Below are positions 1 to 9,771 of a DNA stretch of 64,000 bases, in pieces. Origin of the DNA: Tenuibacillus multivorans (GTDB lineage Bacteria; Bacillota; Bacilli; Bacillales; Alkalibacillaceae); the NCBI RefSeq assembly GCF_900103915.1, contig NZ_FNIG01000002.1, positions 80,608-144,607 on the forward strand. Direction: 5' to 3'. The translations under genes were made by a program, and so were the position numbers. The notes beneath the pieces were generated by a model. The model saw nothing but the letters and a program-made list of their open reading frames with translations, was not told where the DNA came from and ran no database searches. Within the stretch, counting starts at the first letter, position 1; every line of letters starts with the position of its first letter.

Positions 1-419
1 TTATGACCACCAACATCTTTAGACAAAATCGGTATAGATTCGTGCGTTAATATCTTTTCAATAGCGACGATATTTTTGTGACCGATGCGCATATTTTCAT
101 TTTTTGATGCAAGGTTGAACATTTGTGCTCCACCCGCCATCTTAGCTTTTAGGTTACATTTAATGCTACCTTTTTCCTCCATCAACTTAATTAACGCATT
201 TATTCCCGTGTCTGCAAATTTACCAGGTTTAGTTACCTCAGTACGTGATAAGGACGAATCTGGTAGCATAACATGAACTAACCCTGCTAATACCTGCTGT
301 TCATCATACAATACAAGTCCTACACACGAGCCTAAGCCTGAGGTCGATATCTTTTGCGGCTGCCTTACTACATTTAGATCTGCAATACCAACTTTTACTT
401 TATCCATTACATGTTCCAT
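1..419 (-). CDS. cheD: CheD chemoreceptor glutamine deamidase (C-terminus cut by window edge)
   Basis: CheD deamidates glutamines on chemoreceptors and, in Bacillus-type systems, binds CheC and raises its phosphatase activity. I translated this region by hand. The start ATG lies 3 bases after the cheC stop, and an AGGAG lies within the end of cheC, 11 bases upstream of it. The first 139 residues are present and the frame runs off the left edge. The family hallmark GLGSC is at residues 28-32, so Cys32 is the likely catalytic cysteine. A histidine near residue 49 (GLVHVM) and the later AGGAQMF stretch also fit. It is the last visible gene of the fla/che operon; sigD would be expected next, outside the window. 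Identity is secure; only about the last 25 residues are missing. Confidence 0.93.
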   Translation of the reverse strand, partial: MEHVMDKVKVGIADLNVVRQPQKISTSGLGSCVGLVLYDEQQVLAGLVHVMLPDSSLSRTEVTKPGKFADTGINALIKLMEEKGSIKCNLKAKMAGGAQMFNLASKNENMRIGHKNIVAIEKILTHESIPILSKDVGGH

Positions 420-422
420 GTT

Positions 423-1046
423 TTATTGAACTCCTAATAATTCAAATATTCTATGAAACGCACCTGGATCAGGTAATAAAAAGAAATGCCCTTTAATCTC
501 GTCATCAAGCTGATCTGAGCTAAGTACGGTTTCAATTAGAATTACTTGATCTGATACAGTTGATGTTTCGATTAAGCCTTGTGATATCAAGGCTCCAACC
601 ATGTCGATTGCGGCATTAGGAACTAATTGATATAAGTTGGCACTAATAAAGTCGGATAATGCTCGTAAGTATGAACCTGTTAAGATATTACCAAGCTCTA
701 AAAACGCTGATATCGCGATATCATTATCATCTGATAATAATGATTGGTTAGGGTCTTGTGTTAACATTTGGACAAATTGATCCGCGTTTTCTGGTGAGAT
801 TAAGAAAAAAACATTGCCCGAAAATTCACCTTCAAATTCTACTAAAAGCGCAGCTTGAACTTCTTCTGCTCCGCCCGCTAAATTCATAGCGTCGTCAAAT
901 GAGACAATGTTAACGACCGGTACATTCATATGAATCGGCGTGTTCAACAGATTCGATAAAGCAGTCGTTGCATTTCCAGCCCCAATATTACCGATTTCTT
1001 TCAGCAAATCTAAATGTATTTGGCTAAATTTTGATAATTCGGTCAT
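423..1046 (-). CDS. cheC: CheC, CheY-P phosphatase
   Basis: CheC dephosphorylates CheY-P and takes part in adaptation with CheD. The 207-residue protein has the two characteristic E-x-x-N active-site helices: Glu17/Asn20 in KEIGNIGAGNA and Glu117/Asn120 in LELGNILTGS. Two intact sites are typical of CheC, unlike CheX. The length is normal for the Bacillus protein. A good ribosome binding site (AAAGGGAC) precedes the ATG. The gene sits between cheW and cheD, with 21 bases to cheW and 3 to cheD, which agrees with CheC and CheD working as partners. No anomaly seen. Confidence 0.96.
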   Translation of the reverse strand: MTELSKFSQIHLDLLKEIGNIGAGNATTALSNLLNTPIHMNVPVVNIVSFDDAMNLAGGAEEVQAALLVEFEGEFSGNVFFLISPENADQFVQMLTQDPNQSLLSDDNDIAISAFLELGNILTGSYLRALSDFISANLYQLVPNAAIDMVGALISQGLIETSTVSDQVILIETVLSSDQLDDEIKGHFFLLPDPGAFHRIFELLGVQ

Positions 1047-1067
1047 CGTTAGTCCCTTTCTTAGATT

Positions 1068-1535
1068 TTAATCAACAGTAGATAAAGACTCTTTTTCATC
1101 CATTGATAAAACTTTTTCTAAATTTAGTAAGATTAATAAACGATTGTTGTCCTTAGCCACACCTCGAATATAATCAACCTCGACAGATCCAATGACTTCA
1201 GGAGGAGGTTCAATCGAATCTTCAGGTAAATCAACGACATCCTTGGCACTATCTACAATTAATCCAACATCCTTACCATCAAAATGTACGATAATAATAC
1301 GTGTCTGATCTGTGAATTCAGCAGCATCCATCTGAAAACGTTCCCTTAAATCTATAATGGGTGTCACAACACCACGTAGATTAATAACACCTTTTATAAA
1401 GCTTTGCGTATTAGGTACTCGTGTGATTTGTTGGACCCTTTCGATGGAACCGACTGTATCAACTGGAACTCCATAATACTCATCTTTTAACTGAAATACG
1501 ATCATTTTCGATTGATTTGACGTAGTTTCTAACAT
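1068..1535 (-). CDS. cheW: CheW coupling protein
   Basis: CheW is the scaffold that links CheA to chemoreceptors in the polar signalling array. The 155-residue protein is a single CheW (SH3-like) domain. The typical segments are visible: the FQLKDEYYGVPVD strand near the N-terminus, and VPNTQSFIKGVINLRG with PIIDLRERF around residues 40-70, the usual receptor and CheA contact region. It is 10 bases from cheA and 21 from cheC in the same operon. No response-regulator domain is attached, so it is CheW rather than CheV. Confidence 0.96.
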   Translation of the reverse strand: MLETTSNQSKMIVFQLKDEYYGVPVDTVGSIERVQQITRVPNTQSFIKGVINLRGVVTPIIDLRERFQMDAAEFTDQTRIIIVHFDGKDVGLIVDSAKDVVDLPEDSIEPPPEVIGSVEVDYIRGVAKDNNRLLILLNLEKVLSMDEKESLSTVD

Positions 1536-1545
1536 GAAAATCCCC

Positions 1546-3564
1546 CTATTTAATTAAAGCGTTTGTATCAACTATTAAGGCAACTTCTCCATCTCCTAAA
1601 ATGGTAGCACCAGATATAGCAAAAACATCCTTTAAGTATTGTCCTAAATTTTTAAGCACGATCTCTTTTTGTCCGATAAAGGAATCAACAACTAACCCAG
1701 CCATCTGATCACCTTTTCGTACAATGACGACTGAATAGTAATCATCCGCATTATCCTGATCTTGTTCGACCGCAAACACTTCTTTCAAATGGACTAATGG
1801 CACGATGTTTCCTCTGAAATCGATAACTTCTCGTCCACGAGCTTTGTAGATTTCTTTTTTATGAATAACAGCTGTTTCAATAATGGATGATAGCGGTACT
1901 GCAAATGTTTCATCCTTCAATACGACTAATAAAACTGAAATAATCGATAAGGTTAATGGTAGTTTAATAGAAAAGGTTGTGCCTTCTCCATACTCCGAAT
2001 CTATTTCAATTGTTCCACCGAGTGATTCAATCGTGTTTTTAACGACATCAAGTCCAACACCTCGTCCTGAAATATCCGATATTTGATCTGCTGTTGAAAA
2101 TCCGCTTGCCATAATTAGTTCAAATATTTGACGATCATTTAAGTTGGAAGCTTGTTCATTAGTTATGATGTCATTCTTTAACGCCTTTTGTAAGACCTTA
2201 TCTTGGTTAATACCTCCACCATCATCTTTAATTTCTACAAAGACATGGTTTCCACTGTGATAAGCCTTTAAAATTAATCGACCTGTTTCAGATTTTCCTG
2301 AGGCAGCTCTTTTTTCAGGTGTTTCAATCCCATGGTCCACCGCATTACGTATTAAGTGAACTAATGGATCACCGATTTCATCAATAACCGTTCGATCGAG
2401 TTCTGTTTCGGCACCCTCAATTTGAAAATCAATCTTCTTACCTAAATCCCGAGCTAAATTCCTTACCATGCGTGGGAAACGGTTAAACACCTGTTCAATC
2501 GGTACCATTCGCATCGTTAAAATGACATTTTGTAAATCGCTTGAAATACGAGTCATCCGTTCAACTGTTTCACGAAAGTCTTGATGTTCAATTTCTCGTG
2601 AGATTTGTTCGAGACGCCCACGATCAATAATCATTTCTTCAAATAGATTCATCAACGTATCTAAGCGTTCAATATTAACTCGTATTGTCTTATTTGAAAC
2701 AGCTTTTTGTCGTTTCGGACTATCTGTTTCCTCCGACTCTTTCTCAGGTTTAGCTTCAGTTGTTGCTGAAACCTCTTCTTCAGTTGTACCTTCTTCTTCA
2801 GAACGGATACGACTAGAGTCAAAAGCTTTAATTTGAACATCTTTCACTTCTGATACCTTATAGATTTTTGCCTTAATTGCCTCATCATCTTGCTCTGATA
2901 CAACAATGATGTCAAAGGTTTCATCAAATTGTTCATCCTCTAATTGTTCAACGGTTGGAATGGATTTTATGACTTCACCTGATTGTTCAAGGACTTCAAA
3001 TACCATATACACTCTAGCTGCCTTTAGTAAACAATCTTCCGCTAGGGAGACACTGATGTGATAGACATGTTGACCTTGAGATAGTGCTTCTTCTAAAACA
3101 GTCTGCTCGAATTCATCCAATGAAATATCGCTTGATAATTGGGTTGCTGTTTCACTTTTAGGTGATTCGTTTTCTCCAACCGCTTCACCCGATTCAATAG
3201 CCTTTAGCTGACCAACAATGGCTTGGACATCTTTTTTTCCATCGCCACCGTTAGAAATATCAGAAATCATATCCTCCAATGCCTCAACAGAATCAAAGAG
3301 GACATCTAAGATTGACGTCGACACATTAATTTGTTCATTTCGAATAGCATCAAGTACGTTTTCAAGTTTATGTGTTAAATCGGCTAAATCCTCAAACCCC
3401 ATTGTTGCTGACATACCTTTTAAGGTATGAGCTGCTCTAAAGATATCATTCACAATAGATAAATCATCAGCATTTTTCTCTAAATCAAGTAGTCGGTCAT
3501 TTACAACCTGTAAGTTTTCCGTACTTTCATCGATAAATACTTCTAAATATTGATTCGTATCCAT
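1546..3564 (-). CDS. cheA: CheA chemotaxis histidine kinase
   Basis: CheA autophosphorylates on the receptor array and passes phosphate to CheY and CheB. Domains in order are: the P1 Hpt domain (phospho-acceptor His46 in FRAAHTLKGMSA); the P2 regulator-docking domain around residues 150-250; an acidic linker rich in Glu around 255-285; the P3 dimerisation helices with MNLFEEMIIDRGRLEQ; the P4 ATPase with N box HLIRNAVDHG, G1 box DDGGGIN and GRGVGLDVV; and a C-terminal CheW-like P5. The 672-residue length matches the Bacillus protein. All kinase motifs are intact. The ATG follows a GGGGGAAT ribosome binding site and lies 18 bases after cheB. Confidence 0.97.
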   Translation of the reverse strand: MDTNQYLEVFIDESTENLQVVNDRLLDLEKNADDLSIVNDIFRAAHTLKGMSATMGFEDLADLTHKLENVLDAIRNEQINVSTSILDVLFDSVEALEDMISDISNGGDGKKDVQAIVGQLKAIESGEAVGENESPKSETATQLSSDISLDEFEQTVLEEALSQGQHVYHISVSLAEDCLLKAARVYMVFEVLEQSGEVIKSIPTVEQLEDEQFDETFDIIVVSEQDDEAIKAKIYKVSEVKDVQIKAFDSSRIRSEEEGTTEEEVSATTEAKPEKESEETDSPKRQKAVSNKTIRVNIERLDTLMNLFEEMIIDRGRLEQISREIEHQDFRETVERMTRISSDLQNVILTMRMVPIEQVFNRFPRMVRNLARDLGKKIDFQIEGAETELDRTVIDEIGDPLVHLIRNAVDHGIETPEKRAASGKSETGRLILKAYHSGNHVFVEIKDDGGGINQDKVLQKALKNDIITNEQASNLNDRQIFELIMASGFSTADQISDISGRGVGLDVVKNTIESLGGTIEIDSEYGEGTTFSIKLPLTLSIISVLLVVLKDETFAVPLSSIIETAVIHKKEIYKARGREVIDFRGNIVPLVHLKEVFAVEQDQDNADDYYSVVIVRKGDQMAGLVVDSFIGQKEIVLKNLGQYLKDVFAISGATILGDGEVALIVDTNALIK

Positions 3565-3582
3565 CAGTGTATTCCCCCTTAG

Positions 3583-4623
3583 TCATTTTACTAATCTAGT
3601 TAAAGCAATTGCCATTTGATCAATTGGTAAAATAGAGTCTGCTCCAACCTTTTCAACGATTGATCGAGGCATGCCATAAATAACAGCCGTTTTTTCAGAT
3701 TCAGCCATGAGGTAATTCGAATCCGTTTTTTCTTTCAGTTCCTTTGCTCCTATTGTTCCATCGTTCCCCATACCCGTTAAAACTAACCCAATGTGATTAA
3801 ATCCTGATATATTGGCTAGCGATTGAAATAGTTCATTAACAGATGGGCAGTGACTGCTTATCGTTTTCGTTTGATCTAATACAGTTACTAATGATGAGTT
3901 TTTATTTTCTACTCTCAGATGGTAGCCACCTGGCGCTACATAAGCAAACCCCTCTTTTAACAATTCTCCGCTCGTTGCTTCCTTTACCGTTATATTCGAT
4001 ATACGGTTTAAACGATCAGCTAGAGACTTTGTGAATCTTGGTGGCATGTGTTGTACGATTAAAATCGGTGCTGGAAAGTTTTTTGGAATGTCTTGTAAAA
4101 GGGTTTGTAAAGCTTTGGGTCCCCCTGTTGATACGCCGATTGACACGATGAATTGTTGATATTTAAAGTTCGGTGTTGTTTGTTTGAGTTCTACTTTTTC
4201 ATCAAGCTGATATTTATAAATATTGGCTTGTGAAGCTGCTTTAATTTTTTGGACAAGCTCTTGCTGTACATTTTCTATATCTAATGAAATAGGCCCTGAT
4301 GGTTTAGACAAGAAATCTACTGCACCGAATTCAATAGACTGAATCGTGCTATTCGCACCTTCAACGGTTAGGCTTGATAACATAATTACGGGAACTGGAA
4401 TATCACGCATGATTTGTTTTAATGCTGTAAGCCCGTCCATCACCGGCATTTCGACATCTAGTGTCACAACATCCGGGTTAAACTGTTTAATCTTCTTGAT
4501 CGCAACTTCACCATTACGTGCTGTATCTACCACTTCCAGGCCGTCAGCTTCGTTAATCATATCGGATATCATTTTTCTCATGAATGCTGAATCATCGACG
4601 ACGAGTACCCGTATGTTGTTCAT
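3583..4623 (-). CDS. cheB: CheB receptor methylesterase
   Basis: CheB removes methyl groups from receptor glutamates during adaptation. The N-terminal receiver domain carries the acidic pair at residues 10-11 and the phosphorylation site Asp56 (VVTLDVEMPVMDG). The C-terminal esterase domain shows the catalytic serine in SIGVSTGGPKAL, the QHMPP histidine and the GMGNDGT aspartate, so the triad is intact. The 346-residue length is normal. It starts 3 bases after the flhG stop, as in the Bacillus operon, so the two are probably translated together. Confidence 0.96.
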   Translation of the reverse strand: MNNIRVLVVDDSAFMRKMISDMINEADGLEVVDTARNGEVAIKKIKQFNPDVVTLDVEMPVMDGLTALKQIMRDIPVPVIMLSSLTVEGANSTIQSIEFGAVDFLSKPSGPISLDIENVQQELVQKIKAASQANIYKYQLDEKVELKQTTPNFKYQQFIVSIGVSTGGPKALQTLLQDIPKNFPAPILIVQHMPPRFTKSLADRLNRISNITVKEATSGELLKEGFAYVAPGGYHLRVENKNSSLVTVLDQTKTISSHCPSVNELFQSLANISGFNHIGLVLTGMGNDGTIGAKELKEKTDSNYLMAESEKTAVIYGMPRSIVEKVGADSILPIDQMAIALTRLVK

Positions 4624-4626
4624 GTT

Positions 4627-5511
4627 CTATTCTACCTTTCTTTTAAAAAGTGACTTTAATTTACTAACAAACATCATGTCATTTGAATTAGTTGAATCAA
4701 TTAATTCATTTTTTTCCTTCAAATAATCAAGAACTAGTTTGGCCATCATTTTACTGACTCTAGATCGGCTGTTAATAAGATAATATGGCATTTGATCCTT
4801 AACCGCCTTAATCACAGCAGGATCATCTGGTAAGCTTCCAAGTAATTTTATTTCATAGGATAGAAAATTGTTAACTGCTGCTCGAAGCCGCTCATAAACT
4901 AGAAACGCTTCATTTATATTAGAAACGCGATTAACCAATAAAGAAATATTAACCTGCTCGCGGTCAAGAACTATATGTTTAATCGCGGCATAGGCATCTG
5001 TTATCGACGTCGGTTCCGTCGTTGTCACGACAAAACATTCATCTGCGGCAGATATAAAAGCCATATGCTCCTCTGACATACCTGCACCCAAATCAAAAAT
5101 GATATAATCATAGGTCTCTGTAACGGTCCCTAACTGTTCTAAAAAGTATTCAAATCGTTCAATATTTAAGTGAAAGAAATCCGTTAAACCTGTACCGGCC
5201 GCAATATAAGATAAATTAGTAGGTCCATGTTCGATGATATCCTCGATATTTAATCTTTCTTCTAGCAAAGATGTCAACGTATGCTTAGGATACATTCCTA
5301 GTAAAATATCAATATTGCCCATGCCAATGTCTAAGTCAAAAATTAATACCTTTTTCCCTTGCTTACTTAGACAAATGGCGAAATTTAGTGCGAAGCTTGA
5401 CTTTCCTACACCACCCTTCCCACTAAAAACAGCTATCGTATGAGCCTGCTGTTTTTCCCCATGTTCTCGATTTACTTTTTTCCTTAACTCATAAGCTTGA
5501 TCCTTTACCAT
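4627..5511 (-). CDS. flhG: FlhG (YlxH) MinD-type ATPase controlling flagellar number and placement
   Basis: FlhG is a ParA/MinD-family ATPase that works with FlhF to set flagellar pattern and stimulates FlhF GTPase activity through its N-terminus. The deviant Walker A motif GKGGVGKSS is at residues 31-39, followed by the LIFDLDIGMGNIDIL and YDYIIFDLGAGM motifs of the MinD family. The 30 residues before the P-loop, with DQAYELR, correspond to the FlhF-activating helix. A basic tail (SLFKRK) at the C-terminus fits membrane association. The start overlaps the end of flhF by 7 bases. The older name is ylxH. Confidence 0.94.
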   Translation of the reverse strand: MVKDQAYELRKKVNREHGEKQQAHTIAVFSGKGGVGKSSFALNFAICLSKQGKKVLIFDLDIGMGNIDILLGMYPKHTLTSLLEERLNIEDIIEHGPTNLSYIAAGTGLTDFFHLNIERFEYFLEQLGTVTETYDYIIFDLGAGMSEEHMAFISAADECFVVTTTEPTSITDAYAAIKHIVLDREQVNISLLVNRVSNINEAFLVYERLRAAVNNFLSYEIKLLGSLPDDPAVIKAVKDQMPYYLINSRSRVSKMMAKLVLDYLKEKNELIDSTNSNDMMFVSKLKSLFKRKVE

Positions 5512-6632
5512 TCCTTTTCACCTACTATCAAGTCAGCGATTAACTCAGGTGTCGCTTCTTGAATGTCGTCTGGTACACTTTGTCCAAAAGTAATATAAGA
5601 TATTTTAAATTTGTATTTCTTCCATAAATTATAAATCGTACCGAACTGTGATGTCTCATCCGCCTTAGTAAAAATAACGCGATCGATGTTTAGCTTGGAA
5701 AACCTTTGAAAAATTTGATCTAAGTCTTTCTGTTTCGAAGTTAAAGATAAAACACAATAAATTTCCTCATTTTCGCCAAAGGTCACAAAGTCTTGAATTC
5801 GGTTTATATATTCGTCTTTAAGATAATTTCGTCCAGCAGAGTCGATAAAAACGATATCGTAATCTTTAAATTTCTCTTTTGCTTTTTCAAAATCTTGTAG
5901 ATTATAAGCAACCTCAACTGGTACATTTAAAATCTTGGCATAGGTTTTCAATTGATCAATGGCAGCTATTCGATATGTATCTAACGTTATAAAAGCAATA
6001 CGCTTACCACTAGCAATTGAAGACGATGCCGCAAGCTTAGCAATTGTTGTCGTTTTACCGACCCCTGTAGCTCCCAATAAGTATATCCATCTTGCTTTGC
6101 TGTCATGTTTTGAAAAAGCATTATCATCTTTTAGTTTTGTTAAAAAGTAATGTTTAACGTAAGTCATAAGCGATTGCGGATCATCATTATGTTTTGAATA
6201 ATATTGCTCTAATAAAATCGGTACGACCTCGTTAATGACAGAATGGTTTAATTCTTGATTCTCTAGTTGACTATGTATGTTTTGTATCGGCAAAGGCAGC
6301 ATAGTTTTTTTGGTTTCTTGTTGATTTAATTGCGTTTTTAATGCTTTAATTTCTTTTAAGATGTCATCATTGGATTCTCTAGCATTGTTAACCGGTTGTC
6401 GAACCTCAAACGTTTCTTTAATCGGCCTTTTAATCCTGTTAGTTTGCGGTTCAATGCCAGGATTAGGATCCACCGCTGCAAAGACCTCAATATACTTTTT
6501 TCGAAACAACCCTAAGAAACCTCTTGTTCGTTGTTCGCGTGAGTTTAAAATAACAGCGGATTGCCCTAAATCTTGACGAACCACCTTCATGGCTTCAGGC
6601 ATTGTTGGTGCTGTATATTTTTTCACCTTCAT
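5505..6632 (-). CDS. flhF: FlhF, SRP-type GTPase for flagellar placement
   Basis: FlhF is the third SRP GTPase, beside Ffh and FtsY, and positions flagellar basal bodies. The 375-residue protein has a basic N-terminal B domain, a short linker, then the NG domain. G1 is GATGVGKTTT at residues 187-196; LDTYRIAAIDQL, FIDSAGR and TKAD follow as later GTPase motifs. The ATG overlaps the flhA stop as ATGA, and the 3' end overlaps flhG. All three SRP GTPase paralogues occur in this window (see ffh and ftsY). Confidence 0.95.
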   Translation of the reverse strand: MKVKKYTAPTMPEAMKVVRQDLGQSAVILNSREQRTRGFLGLFRKKYIEVFAAVDPNPGIEPQTNRIKRPIKETFEVRQPVNNARESNDDILKEIKALKTQLNQQETKKTMLPLPIQNIHSQLENQELNHSVINEVVPILLEQYYSKHNDDPQSLMTYVKHYFLTKLKDDNAFSKHDSKARWIYLLGATGVGKTTTIAKLAASSSIASGKRIAFITLDTYRIAAIDQLKTYAKILNVPVEVAYNLQDFEKAKEKFKDYDIVFIDSAGRNYLKDEYINRIQDFVTFGENEEIYCVLSLTSKQKDLDQIFQRFSKLNIDRVIFTKADETSQFGTIYNLWKKYKFKISYITFGQSVPDDIQEATPELIADLIVGEKEW

Positions 6633-8665
6633 GATACATTCACCACCCCTGCACTCTCGACATCAGCATCCGGTTCTAATTCATTATATGATAGGACAAC
6701 AACTTCTGGTAGAAAACGGCTAATTAATTGTTTCACATACATTCGAACAGCTGGTGAGCATAGAACGATTGCGGCAGATTCTTGAACGAATGCACGATTG
6801 GTTTCTTGGTTAATAGCTTCAATCATCGCCTGCTGTTGTTCTGGGTCAAGGTTTAAAAAATTGCCGTGTTCTGTTTGTTGAATGTTATCAACGATTAATT
6901 TTTCTAGATGTGGTGACAACGTTACAACCTTCATGATGCGATCGTCGTTCATATACTGTTTGGTAATCTGAACCGATAAGGATTGTCGACTATATTCAGC
7001 TAATAAGTCTGTGTCATTGGTGAGTTTTCCGTAATCAGCCAATGTTTCAAAGATAGTAGGTAAATTACGGATAGCCACTTGTTCATCCAACAATTTACCA
7101 AGTATTTTTTGAATATCCCCAATCGATAATGGTTCTGGGGTTACTTCTTCAACCAGTATTGGATGACTCTCTTTTAGGTGATCGATTAATTGTTTTGTTT
7201 CTTCCCGGCCTAATAATTGGCTGGCATGCTTTTTAATCACTTCGGTAATGTGCGTCGAGACGACTGACGGTGGATCAACCACCGTGTAGCCCGATAATTC
7301 GGCTTCATCCTTCACCTCTTCATTAATCCACTTAGCAGGTAAGCCGAACGCGGGTTCAAGCGTATCGATCCCATCGATTGTATCGTCCTCAATATCTGGA
7401 CTCATCGCTAAATAATGATTTAAGTACAATTCACCCTTAGCTACTTCATTTCCTTTAATTTTTAATTGGTATTCATTCGGATTGAGTTGAATATTATCTC
7501 GAATTCTGACAACTGGAATTACCATACCCAGCTCTAGTGCGAGCTGACGTCTAATCATGACAATTCGATCTAATAAATCTCCGCCTTGGTTTGTATCAGC
7601 AATTGGAATCAAAGCATAACCAAACTCAAACTCAATCGGATCAGTATTTAATAGTTGAACCACACTTTCTGGTGATGACATTTCTTGAGAGGTTTCTTCT
7701 TCGTCATCAACAAAATCATCTACTTCTTCCTGACGCTGCTGAGCTGAATCTAAATAAAAGCCACCAATACCTAATGCGGCAGCAATCGACGTGGTAAGGC
7801 CAAAATTAATTGGTGTTAGTCCGAGTAAAAAGATAGCTCCAGCTGCTACATATAATAATTTAGGATATCTAAATAATTGCGCCGTGACATCATAAGATAA
7901 ATTACCCTCCGCTGCAACACGTGTTACGATTATGCCGGTCGCTGTCGCAATTAATAAAGCAGGGATTTGTGAAACTAATCCATCCCCTACGGTCAAACGC
8001 ATAAAGACATCGACCGTTTGAGTAAACGAATAGCCAAATTGCGTCATCCCGATTATAAAACCAAATATTATGTTAACAAGAACAATGACGATACCAGCAA
8101 TCGCATCCCCTTTTACGAACTTACTAGCACCATCCATCGCACCATAAAAATCAGCTTCATTCTCTATCTTTTCACGTCGTTCTTTCGCCTGTTGTTCTGT
8201 AATTAAGCCTGCGTTTAAGTCAGCATCAATACTCATCTGTTTACCTGGCATCGCATCTAATGTAAAACGAGCCGCCACTTCTGATACACGTTCAGCACCT
8301 TTAGTGATCACGATAAATTGAATGACAACTAAAATCAAAAAGATAACGAAACCGACAAACGTACTACCACCCGTTACAAAGTTACCAAATGTATCGATAA
8401 CCCCACCGGCTTCGGCATTTGATAAAATTGATCTTGTCGTTGAAACGTTTAATCCTAATCGAAATAACGTTAATAATAATAGTAATGATGGAAAAATAGC
8501 AAAATCTAAAGGTTCTTTCGTATTCATCGCAACCAGGATTACAATTAAGGCTAATGAAATGTTCATTAGAATAAGAAAGCTTAATAAACCACCTGGTAGC
8601 GGAATAACTAACATGATAACTATTAGTATGACACCTATTAATACAGATAAGTCTCTCGCTGACAT
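6629..8665 (-). CDS. flhA: FlhA export gate protein
   Basis: FlhA is the large inner-membrane subunit of the flagellar type III export gate and docks substrate-chaperone complexes on its cytoplasmic domain. I place the start at the internal ATG giving MSARDLSVLIG. It matches the family N-terminus and follows GAGG at 7 bases, whereas the longer reading adds MKRGNV without support. About 678 residues: roughly eight N-terminal membrane segments, then the FHIPEP region (ARFTLDAMPGKQMSIDADLNAG), then the soluble domain from about residue 320. It lies between flhB and flhF and overlaps flhF. Confidence 0.96.
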   Translation of the reverse strand: MSARDLSVLIGVILIVIMLVIPLPGGLLSFLILMNISLALIVILVAMNTKEPLDFAIFPSLLLLLTLFRLGLNVSTTRSILSNAEAGGVIDTFGNFVTGGSTFVGFVIFLILVVIQFIVITKGAERVSEVAARFTLDAMPGKQMSIDADLNAGLITEQQAKERREKIENEADFYGAMDGASKFVKGDAIAGIVIVLVNIIFGFIIGMTQFGYSFTQTVDVFMRLTVGDGLVSQIPALLIATATGIIVTRVAAEGNLSYDVTAQLFRYPKLLYVAAGAIFLLGLTPINFGLTTSIAAALGIGGFYLDSAQQRQEEVDDFVDDEEETSQEMSSPESVVQLLNTDPIEFEFGYALIPIADTNQGGDLLDRIVMIRRQLALELGMVIPVVRIRDNIQLNPNEYQLKIKGNEVAKGELYLNHYLAMSPDIEDDTIDGIDTLEPAFGLPAKWINEEVKDEAELSGYTVVDPPSVVSTHITEVIKKHASQLLGREETKQLIDHLKESHPILVEEVTPEPLSIGDIQKILGKLLDEQVAIRNLPTIFETLADYGKLTNDTDLLAEYSRQSLSVQITKQYMNDDRIMKVVTLSPHLEKLIVDNIQQTEHGNFLNLDPEQQQAMIEAINQETNRAFVQESAAIVLCSPAVRMYVKQLISRFLPEVVVLSYNELEPDADVESAGVVNVS

Positions 8666-8685
8666 AACATTACCTCGCTTCACTA

Positions 8686-9768
8686 CTACGCTTTACGCTG
8701 CACACTGTAGACATAAGCTAAAACCTCTGCTACAGCCTGGAAAAATTCCTCTGGGATTTCATCACCCAATTCAACAGCTTGATATAAACCCCGTGCCAAA
8801 GACCGATTTTCCAAGGTTATCACATCATGGGCTTTGGCAATTTCCTTGATCTTAAAAGCGATATAATCAACACCCTTTGCCACAACAAATGGTGTATCCG
8901 ACTTGGCCTCTTCATATTTAATCGCAACCGCAAAATGAGTTGGGTTCGTGATGACAACGTCCGCCTCAGGAACCTCACTCATCATTCGTTGCTGCGCCAT
9001 TTGCCTTTGTTGTTCTTTTATTCTCGACTTAATTAATGGATCCCCTTCAATGTTTTTATGTTCATCTTTTACATCCTGCTTAGACATACGAATGTTTTTT
9101 TCGTAATCATAACGTTGGTATAAATAATCAGGAATAGCTAAAAACATTAAAACTAATGATGAGGCAATCCCCATCCATACCGTTAACTGACCAAAGAATG
9201 CAATAGATTCATTGACACTTTTCATCGAGAGAAGCATCATATCATCTTTATTAATCCAAATAATTGTAAAACAAACGGCACCTATAGCTAAGATTTTAAG
9301 CATCGACTTTAAAAACTCTACTAAAGCCCGAGCTGAAAAAATTCGTTTAAAACCTTTAATCGGGTCGACCTTTTTTAAATCAAATTTAATCGCCTCAGTC
9401 GAAAATAAAAATCCAATTTGTATGTAATTAGCTAAAAAAGCTGCCACAATAGCGACTGCCATAATTGGGAGTACGAGTTTAACAGCCTCAACAGTCATTT
9501 GGAACATGATGGATTCAATATTAGAAGCTGTTAATTCCCAATGAATAAATTCTGTAAAGCTATATGTATACATGCCCGTTAGAATCTCACCCATAAAAGA
9601 TCCAAAAACGATCAAAAACATGAAGACTATAAAAAGCATAACCGACGTATTGACGTCTTGACTTTTTGCTACTTGGCCCTTTTTTCTAGAGTCTTGACGT
9701 TTCTTTGGAGTCGCTTTTTCAGTTTTTTCTTGATTAAAAAATTGTAAATCTAAACGCAATGGCTTCAT
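8686..9768 (-). CDS. flhB: FlhB export gate and substrate-specificity switch
   Basis: FlhB is the export-gate protein whose autocleavage switches the export apparatus from rod/hook to filament substrates. The 360-residue protein has a basic N-terminus, four membrane segments (about residues 42-62, 95-118, 155-172 and 190-212) and a cytoplasmic domain with the self-cleavage motif NPTH at 275-278. The motif is intact. A second, separate FlhB C-domain-like protein is encoded at 35474-35749. The stop lies 20 bases before the flhA start used here. Confidence 0.97.
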   Translation of the reverse strand: MKPLRLDLQFFNQEKTEKATPKKRQDSRKKGQVAKSQDVNTSVMLFIVFMFLIVFGSFMGEILTGMYTYSFTEFIHWELTASNIESIMFQMTVEAVKLVLPIMAVAIVAAFLANYIQIGFLFSTEAIKFDLKKVDPIKGFKRIFSARALVEFLKSMLKILAIGAVCFTIIWINKDDMMLLSMKSVNESIAFFGQLTVWMGIASSLVLMFLAIPDYLYQRYDYEKNIRMSKQDVKDEHKNIEGDPLIKSRIKEQQRQMAQQRMMSEVPEADVVITNPTHFAVAIKYEEAKSDTPFVVAKGVDYIAFKIKEIAKAHDVITLENRSLARGLYQAVELGDEIPEEFFQAVAEVLAYVYSVQRKA

Positions 9769-9771
9769 TAT

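Noticed and set aside
8322-8849. 175-codon plus-strand frame opposite flhA and flhB
   Set aside because: It is antisense to two intact, well-conserved genes and has biased composition; a shadow frame.
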